A stretch of DNA of 26,197 nt from positions 1 through 26,197 of IMG/VR virus record IMGVR_UViG_3300024062_000056. One strand, given 5' to 3'. The notes under the pieces are model-generated. The model had not been told where the DNA came from, did not search any database, and worked only from the letters and a program-made list of their open reading frames with translations. The translations under genes were made by a program, and so were the position numbers. The DNA is from a virus. Shown here in pieces: positions 23,080-26,197 of the stretch (the first letter of the stretch is position 1; the number at the start of each line of letters is the position of its first letter).

Positions 23080-23099
23080 TAACCCTTTTTTTTAATAAA
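23070..23099 (+). repeat. 30-bp direct repeat, right copy, including promoter-like element copy 8
   Basis: Same sequence as 22631-22660 with two mismatches. It contains the element TTAACCCTTTT from 23079, four T, AATAAA. It stands 72 bases (element start to ATG) before the 193-aa gene, a longer leader than in the other units, which holds a three-codon mini-ORF (ATG AAT TGC TAA). Confidence 0.75.
23079..23099 (+). promoter_or_regulatory. Early promoter-like element, copy 8 of 8
   Basis: TTAACCCTTTT, four bases, AATAAA, upstream of the 193-aa gene; the last copy that I can find in the window. Confidence 0.7.
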
Positions 23100-23150
23100 T
23101 ATTAATAAGAGTTATTAATATGAATTGCTAAATAACATAAAACTAGAAAA

Positions 23151-23732
23151 ATGGCAAACACAATGAAAAATCTTAAAGGTACTTTCCATCATTCCTTCAA
23201 GAATTACAAGACAAATGATGATGGTACAAGAACATTAAGAGGCATAGGTGCAATGTACTTAGTAAGCGGACCACAAGAAAGCATTGATGCATATCTTGAA
23301 ATTTGCGAGAATGTAGGATACGATATGGAAAGATTACTTGATGTAAAATCAGGAAAATACAAATATTGGGCAAACAAATCTCACGGTACAGGAAACATCA
23401 CTATCCAATTCAATATGGAGGCAGTAGATGAGGACGGAGTAATTACACCTTACGTCTTTGTAAAAGATGAGGTAGAAACTCACCTTCAAGGCGCATACCT
23501 AGATGCAAAGAATCAAGGTAATGAGCATTTAGCTCAAGGAATTGCAGATGCACAATTGAAAAAGCTACTTGCAAACATAGGAGGACAAGCACCTGTAACA
23601 AAGGTAGCACCTAAAGTGGAAGAGCCTGCAACTCCACCTGCAGATGTAGAAACGCCAATGGCAGCACCTACTACAAAGACAGGAGCAAAGACTAAAGCAA
23701 AAGCTAAAATAGATGACTTAGGCAAAGAATAA
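23151..23732 (+). CDS. Hypothetical early protein with Pro/Ala/Lys-rich tail
   Basis: A 193-aa protein. Residues 1-145 are a globular alpha/beta domain (FHHSFKNYKTNDDGTRTLRGIGAMYLV...; YWANKSHGTGNITIQFNMEAV). Residues about 146-193 are a disordered tail rich in Pro, Ala, Thr and Lys (VEEPATPPADVETPMAAP...KTKAKAKIDDLGKE). A folded core plus disordered tail with an acidic tip recalls single-stranded-DNA-binding proteins, and a DNA-replication role would suit this arm, but I see no OB-fold signature, so this is only a possibility. It has its own promoter-like element and a strong terminator. The codons look slightly richer in G/C than its neighbours. Confidence 0.7.
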   Translation: MANTMKNLKGTFHHSFKNYKTNDDGTRTLRGIGAMYLVSGPQESIDAYLEICENVGYDMERLLDVKSGKYKYWANKSHGTGNITIQFNMEAVDEDGVITPYVFVKDEVETHLQGAYLDAKNQGNEHLAQGIADAQLKKLLANIGGQAPVTKVAPKVEEPATPPADVETPMAAPTTKTGAKTKAKAKIDDLGKE

Positions 23733-23756
23733 GTCACTAAAGTACCTACAAACATA

Positions 23757-23784
23757 AGAGAGTGTGAAAAACACTCTCTTTTTT
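23757..23784 (+). terminator. Intrinsic terminator after the 193-aa gene
   Basis: AGAGAGTGT/ACACTCTCT stem (9 bp perfect) with a GAAAA loop and a six-T run. It closes the promoter-element array. Confidence 0.9.
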
Positions 23785-23947
23785 GTTGATCCTGTCGTGC
23801 TAAACAGCCATTATACTTGATTTTTAAAAATAAATTAAATTATTGTGGTAAAAAATGGTAAAAAGTGTAGAGAAGTGGGTGGAATAGCCACCATTACTAA
23901 CATATATAACATTATTACAATTCAAAATATTACCTCACACCACTCAG

Positions 23948-23964
23948 TTATATAGCTATAACTA
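23948..23964. repeat. 17-bp AT-rich near-palindrome, copy 2
   Basis: Identical to 3882-3898. Here the flanks extend it to the near-palindrome AGTTATATAGCTATAACT. It lies 23 bases before the promoter candidate at 23987, in a plausible operator position. Confidence 0.35.
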
Positions 23965-23986
23965 ACATAATGTGTAAAAAACTTAC

Positions 23987-24015
23987 TTGACTTAAAACTA
24001 AGAATAAACTACTAA
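23987..24015 (+). promoter_or_regulatory. Candidate promoter for the 24040-25155 gene group
   Basis: TTGACT (23987-23992), a 17-base spacer, TACTAA (24010-24015). It lies upstream of four closely packed rightward genes that lack the TTAACCC element. Only a loose match to known bacterial promoters. Confidence 0.35.
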
Positions 24016-24039
24016 TAGTTTTTGTTTGTTCTTATATAA

Positions 24040-24342
24040 GTGTTTAAGCATATACATATCCCGCAGTTAAATTCACTAATCCCCATAATTAAAAATCTAA
24101 TGGAAAATAATAAAGAATTAACACTAATAAACATCTTTAAAGAAGTTAAAAAAGAATACTATAAAACAGAAGACTTATATAATCTATTAATGGATATCAT
24201 CTATGAGTATGATAAAATGAAGAATGAAGACAAAGTTAGTAGAGCTAATGCTCCTATACATAAGATTCATACAGATCATAATATCCCAGAGATTTTAAAA
24301 AGTCTCCCTGACTATATTAAAGAAAGATTTAATAATGATTAA
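24040..24342 (+). CDS. Small hypothetical helical protein
   Basis: An open frame from GTG at 24040 encodes 100 aa; an internal ATG at 24100 would give 80 aa, MENNKELTLINIFKEVKKEY. GTG starts are uncommon in Bacteroidota, and the promoter candidate leaves only a short leader for 24040, so the start is uncertain; I keep the longer form. The chain is Lys/Glu/Asn-rich and helical, ending DYIKERFNND. First gene of a four-gene rightward group with short spacers. No domain recognised. Confidence 0.55.
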   Translation: MFKHIHIPQLNSLIPIIKNLMENNKELTLINIFKEVKKEYYKTEDLYNLLMDIIYEYDKMKNEDKVSRANAPIHKIHTDHNIPEILKSLPDYIKERFNND

Positions 24343-24353
24343 AACTAATTGAA

Positions 24354-24662
24354 ATGATAAAACTAAAACTGATAAAATTCTCAAATGAAGAGATAATCGT
24401 AGATGATGTAGTAACACATAATGTTTATTCAGATGGTTTAAGACTAGCAGTTCCTAAAGAAAAAGAAATAACATTTGACCATAGAGTTAAAGAGATAGGA
24501 CAAACTAATAAAGTTATAGTCCCTATTAATATTAAACAATATCAAGTTCTTTTTGATTCTAAAAAGTATGCTAGAGAAGAAGCTAATAAAATGTTTGGAA
24601 AAGATATTTCTGATCAAATGGATATTGATAATGAAGATCCGTTTATACCTCGCTATGATTAA
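24354..24662 (+). CDS. Small hypothetical protein
   Basis: A 102-aa protein, MIKLKLIKFSNEEIIVDDVV..., with a beta-rich first half, a middle segment KEITFDHRVKEIGQTNKVIV and an acidic end (DISDQMDIDNEDPFIPRYD). It follows 11 bases after the previous stop with the leader AAAACTAATTGAA. A similar AAACTAAT word precedes the next two starts, perhaps a ribosome-related leader in this phage. Function unknown. Confidence 0.65.
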   Translation: MIKLKLIKFSNEEIIVDDVVTHNVYSDGLRLAVPKEKEITFDHRVKEIGQTNKVIVPINIKQYQVLFDSKKYAREEANKMFGKDISDQMDIDNEDPFIPRYD

Positions 24663-24679
24663 AATTAAAACAAAAACTA

Positions 24680-24907
24680 ATGAGAAAGAATGAAACCGCA
24701 GAACAAGTAGCTATGAAAGACATATCTAATTATGTTAAACTTCAAGCAAATGATATTATTATACTTTATAATCAATTAGGTTGGAGACTTTCTCCTTATA
24801 ACTATTGGGATAATAATATCAATATGGTTATATCCAAAATGTTTGTATCCGTAATGATATTGAAAACTAAAGAAAATCGTAAACTGAATAAAAAACTAAT
24901 AAAATGA
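24680..24907 (+). CDS. Small hypothetical protein
   Basis: A 75-aa basic protein, MRKNETAEQVAMKDISNYVK, mostly helical with an aromatic middle (LGWRLSPYNYWDNN) and a Lys-rich end (RKLNKKLIK). The stop overlaps the next start by ATGA. The leader AAAAACTAATG places the conserved AAACTAAT word directly on the start codon. No domain recognised. Confidence 0.65.
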   Translation: MRKNETAEQVAMKDISNYVKLQANDIIILYNQLGWRLSPYNYWDNNINMVISKMFVSVMILKTKENRKLNKKLIK

Positions 24908-25155
24908 AAAAAATAATATTTTTTATAGTTGTTATTGTTCTTATGAGCTTTACAACTTACAACATTAAAGTCTCTTATAGACTTATTAACGCTATTGATA
25001 ATTTAGAAGATATGCGTAGCTTTATTGCTGAAGATGTTAATAGAGGATCAATGGAAATTGAAATTGGTGAAATTTATATTGACATCATAGATGATACACA
25101 AGATGATATTATCGCTGTAATTAAAGAAAATGATAAAGAATTATCAAAAAATTAA
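24904..25155 (+). CDS. Small secreted or membrane-anchored protein
   Basis: An 83-aa protein with an N-terminal hydrophobic helix after two Lys (KKIIFFIVVIVLMSFTTYNI, about 2-21), then an acidic soluble part (NLEDMRSFIAEDVNRGSMEIEIGEIYIDI...). It could be a signal peptide or a single membrane anchor placing the acidic domain in the periplasm. Last gene of the group; non-coding structured DNA follows. Confidence 0.65.
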   Translation: MKKIIFFIVVIVLMSFTTYNIKVSYRLINAIDNLEDMRSFIAEDVNRGSMEIEIGEIYIDIIDDTQDDIIAVIKENDKELSKN

Positions 25156-25172
25156 ATTTAAATTCTAATAAA
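25152..25172 (+). promoter_or_regulatory. Degenerate relative of the promoter-like element
   Basis: TTAA, seven unlike bases, TTCT, AATAAA with the same total length as the eight true copies. The CCCTTTT core is missing. It lies just before the RNA cluster at 25198, so it may be a decayed or variant promoter, or chance in AT-rich DNA. Confidence 0.25.
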
Positions 25173-25197
25173 GAATTATAAAGATGTAAGATAAGGC

Positions 25198-25269
25198 AGT
25201 CCTTTAAATGATGGTACTATTTCTTAATCTAGGGTGGCAAGGACTCATTCCCTAGAGCATTTTTTTTTA
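25198..25269 (+). ncRNA. H-type pseudoknot followed by a T-run
   Basis: AGTCCT (25198-25203) pairs with AGGACT (25240-25245), while CTAGGG (25229-25234) pairs with CCCTAG (25250-25255). The arms interleave, which gives a classical pseudoknot with two perfect 6-bp helices. Nine T follow at 25260-25268, so the second helix could also act as a terminator, and formation of the first helix might change it. No ORF. Possible ligand- or protein-controlled attenuator or an RNA 3' end. Confidence 0.6.
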
Positions 25270-25273
25270 AATT

Positions 25274-25359
25274 AGAGATAGAATATGCTTCTACGCAGTA
25301 GCATTTTAGGTAATAAGCGTTCAGGAATTGACCTGTAAATAACTAACTTGTCTATCTCT
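25274..25359 (+). ncRNA. Closed RNA domain with internal hairpins
   Basis: AGAGATAGA (25274-25282) pairs perfectly with TCTATCTCT (25351-25359). Inside, ATG(C)-TT-CTAC (25285-25294) pairs with GTAGCAT (25298-25304), and CAGG (25322-25325) with CCTG (25332-25335). The size of about 86 nt resembles a tRNA, but the arms do not fit a cloverleaf: there is no 5-bp/7-nt anticodon arm and no TTCRANNC loop. Unknown RNA. Confidence 0.55.
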
Positions 25360-25364
25360 TAGAA

Positions 25365-25442
25365 TTGAAGTGGGGGATGACAGCTTGTGAAAGAGCTGGA
25401 TGCACAAAATCCTGCAGGTCTTTGCCTTGCACCTCGCTTCAA
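25365..25442 (+). ncRNA. Cloverleaf-like RNA domain closed by 11-bp stem
   Basis: TTGAAGTGGGG (25365-25375) pairs with CCTCGCTTCAA (25432-25442) including two G-T pairs. Inside are CAGCTT (25381-25386) with G/AGCTG (25393-25398), which resembles a tRNA D-arm, and GCA-GG (25414-25418) with CC-TGC (25425-25430, one bulge). It ends 20 bases before the ATG at 25463, a position suited to a leader element of that gene. It is not a canonical tRNA. Confidence 0.55.
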
Positions 25443-25462
25443 CAAAATTAAATCCCTAAGTT

Positions 25463-25693
25463 ATGATAAAATTTTACACAGCAATCATCTGCTCTAAAGA
25501 TGAGAAAGAAACAGTAGTAAAAGAACTTAAAGAATATTATGGATCTAGTAAAGGAGCAGCAGCTAATGCTATATCATTTATTTCAACTCTGCACCCTTCA
25601 TTACAATCACAAGTGAAGTTTAAGATTTGGAGGAAAGATATTACATTAGGTAATCTTGCTATATTACTAAATCATCATAATATTGAGTTATGA
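25463..25693 (+). CDS. Small hypothetical protein between structured RNAs
   Basis: A 76-aa protein, MIKFYTAIICSKDEKETVVK..., with an alpha/beta pattern and a helical middle (SSKGAAANAISFISTLHPSLQ). No recognised family. It lies between two structured non-coding stretches with short spacers (20 bases before, 10 after). It may be co-transcribed with them, and its expression could be governed by the preceding cloverleaf-like element. Confidence 0.6.
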   Translation: MIKFYTAIICSKDEKETVVKELKEYYGSSKGAAANAISFISTLHPSLQSQVKFKIWRKDITLGNLAILLNHHNIEL

Positions 25694-25703
25694 TACTAGC
25701 CAT

Positions 25704-26156
25704 CACTATGTAAATAGTGTAAATATCAAGGGAGAACTTAGGCAACTCCCATTTAAACAAATTAAGGTGTTGAAGAGCGTAAGCCCAGACGTGGCAGAAC
25801 CAACTTAATGGAGAGCAAAACATTTGCGTTGCTCACTCTCTCCCTTAGATATAGATTAGTTAGAGGGTCAGTTAGATGTACATCAACTTAAATCAACTCC
25901 GTAAGAGAGCCCTCTTACTAATCTTTACTAACCCCACGGAAATATCAAAGCAAGACGCAGAATGAAATACTTCTGCTATCACCGTGTATAAACTAAAGAG
26001 CCTGGTTGCTGGGATAGAGAAAACCTTAAATAACTATCCATACTGCTCAAAAGATTTTAATAGAATCTTTCATGTAAGAGCTTGATTAAAATATTTCTCT
26101 TGTGTAGAGGAAGTCCTATGTTGTCAGGACTTTAAACTATAGATGTTAAACTATAG
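25704..26156 (+). ncRNA. Long structured non-coding segment (about 450 nt)
   Basis: No ORF. Helices in order: CACTAT/ATAGTG with a GTAA loop (25704-25719); GGGAG/CTCCC (25730-25750); ATTAAG/CTTAAT (25761-25766 with 25804-25809); GAGCAA/TTGCTC (25813-25834); AGATTAGT-T-AGAGGG (25853-25867) with CCCTCT-T-ACTAATCT (25910-25924), 14 pairs around one T-T mismatch; CACGG/CCGTG (25935-25939 with 25982-25986) enclosing GCAGAA/TTCTGC; GGATAG/CTATCC (26012-26039); AAAGATT/AATCTTT (26050-26070); AAGTCCT/AGGACTT (26111-26132). A direct repeat TTAAACTATAG follows (26132-26156). It may continue past the right edge. One large RNA or several; no known class is recognised. Confidence 0.6.
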
Positions 26157-26197
26157 TGTAAAATAGACAAAACACATTGTAAACAGTACCTTTCTTG

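Larger units (their letters stand above)
23785..24039. other. Non-coding spacer with hairpin and short repeats
   Basis: No ORF. It holds a tandem TGGTAAAAA pair (23846-23854 and 23856-23864), a GGTGG/CCACC hairpin (23878-23892), the second copy of the 17-bp near-palindrome (23948-23964) and a promoter candidate at its right end. None of the eight promoter-like elements occurs here, so transcription control changes at this point. Confidence 0.45.

Noticed and set aside
20731-23099. CRISPR array from the repeated TTAACCC element
   Set aside because: Copies are unevenly spaced by 120-630 bases and separated by genes and terminators, not by uniform spacers.
26107-26132. GAGGAAGTCC resembling the RNase P RNA core word GAGGAAAGTCC
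   Set aside because: One base is missing, the segment forms a simple 7-bp hairpin, and no partner for the P4 helix is seen.
25160-26197. Self-splicing intron around the 76-aa gene
   Set aside because: No group I P7/R-S core or group II domain V was found, and no split gene is evident on either side; kept only as a remote possibility.

Overview
The window is a piece of an AT-rich (about 30% G+C by eye) tailed-phage genome of the crAss-like (Crassvirales) type infecting a member of the Bacteroidota. The evidence is the leftward block of terminase large subunit, very long portal protein (920 aa), acidic scaffold-like protein and major capsid protein, preceded by a PD-(D/E)XK nuclease, a zinc-ribbon protein, an HU/IHF-type protein and an L,D-transpeptidase-like protein. 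A-rich leaders without Shine-Dalgarno sites also fit Bacteroidota. One phage protein carries a type IX secretion C-terminal sorting domain, which points to a Flavobacteriia- or Cytophagia-like host, probably environmental rather than gut Bacteroides. TAG and TAA both act as stops (the portal gene ends in TAG), so there is no sign of the stop-codon reassignment seen in some crAss-like phages.

Layout. From 1 to about 20270 every gene is on the minus strand and tightly packed, often with TAATG or ATGA stop/start overlaps. Reading in the direction of transcription, the order is: a small membrane protein, a small acidic protein, a secreted T9SS protein, fibre/adhesin-type proteins (BspA-like repeats, a beta-helix spike), a membrane coiled-coil protein, a SET-domain protein, a cell-wall enzyme candidate, a winged-helix-like protein, the HU-like protein, a zinc ribbon, the nuclease, TerL, portal, scaffold, capsid and two further virion-type genes. 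Terminators follow the portal and capsid genes. A GTATATTA-containing element recurs upstream of four leftward genes, and a TTG/TANNTTTG-like promoter heads the block near 20320.

From about 20340 to the right end everything reads rightward. This arm looks like early or regulatory DNA. Between 20731 and 23100 there are eight copies of one fixed-spacing element: TTAACCCTTTT, four variable bases, then A(A/T)(T/C)AAA. Each copy stands in front of one small gene (or gene pair) or one non-coding structured segment. Most of the intervening units end in an intrinsic terminator lying only a few bases before the next copy. I read this as an array of phage promoters, possibly served by the phage's own RNA polymerase, each driving a separately terminated transcript.

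Several units have no credible ORF but show long perfect complementarities: two approximately 100-nt small RNAs (20751-20849 and 20870-20973), a roughly 350-nt RNA (22680-23027), a pseudoknot plus two further closed RNA domains (25198-25442), and a roughly 450-nt structured segment running towards the right edge (25704-26156). This promoter/RNA array is the most unusual content of the window. All RNA folds were found by eye as complementary segments and have not been tested by covariation or energy calculation.
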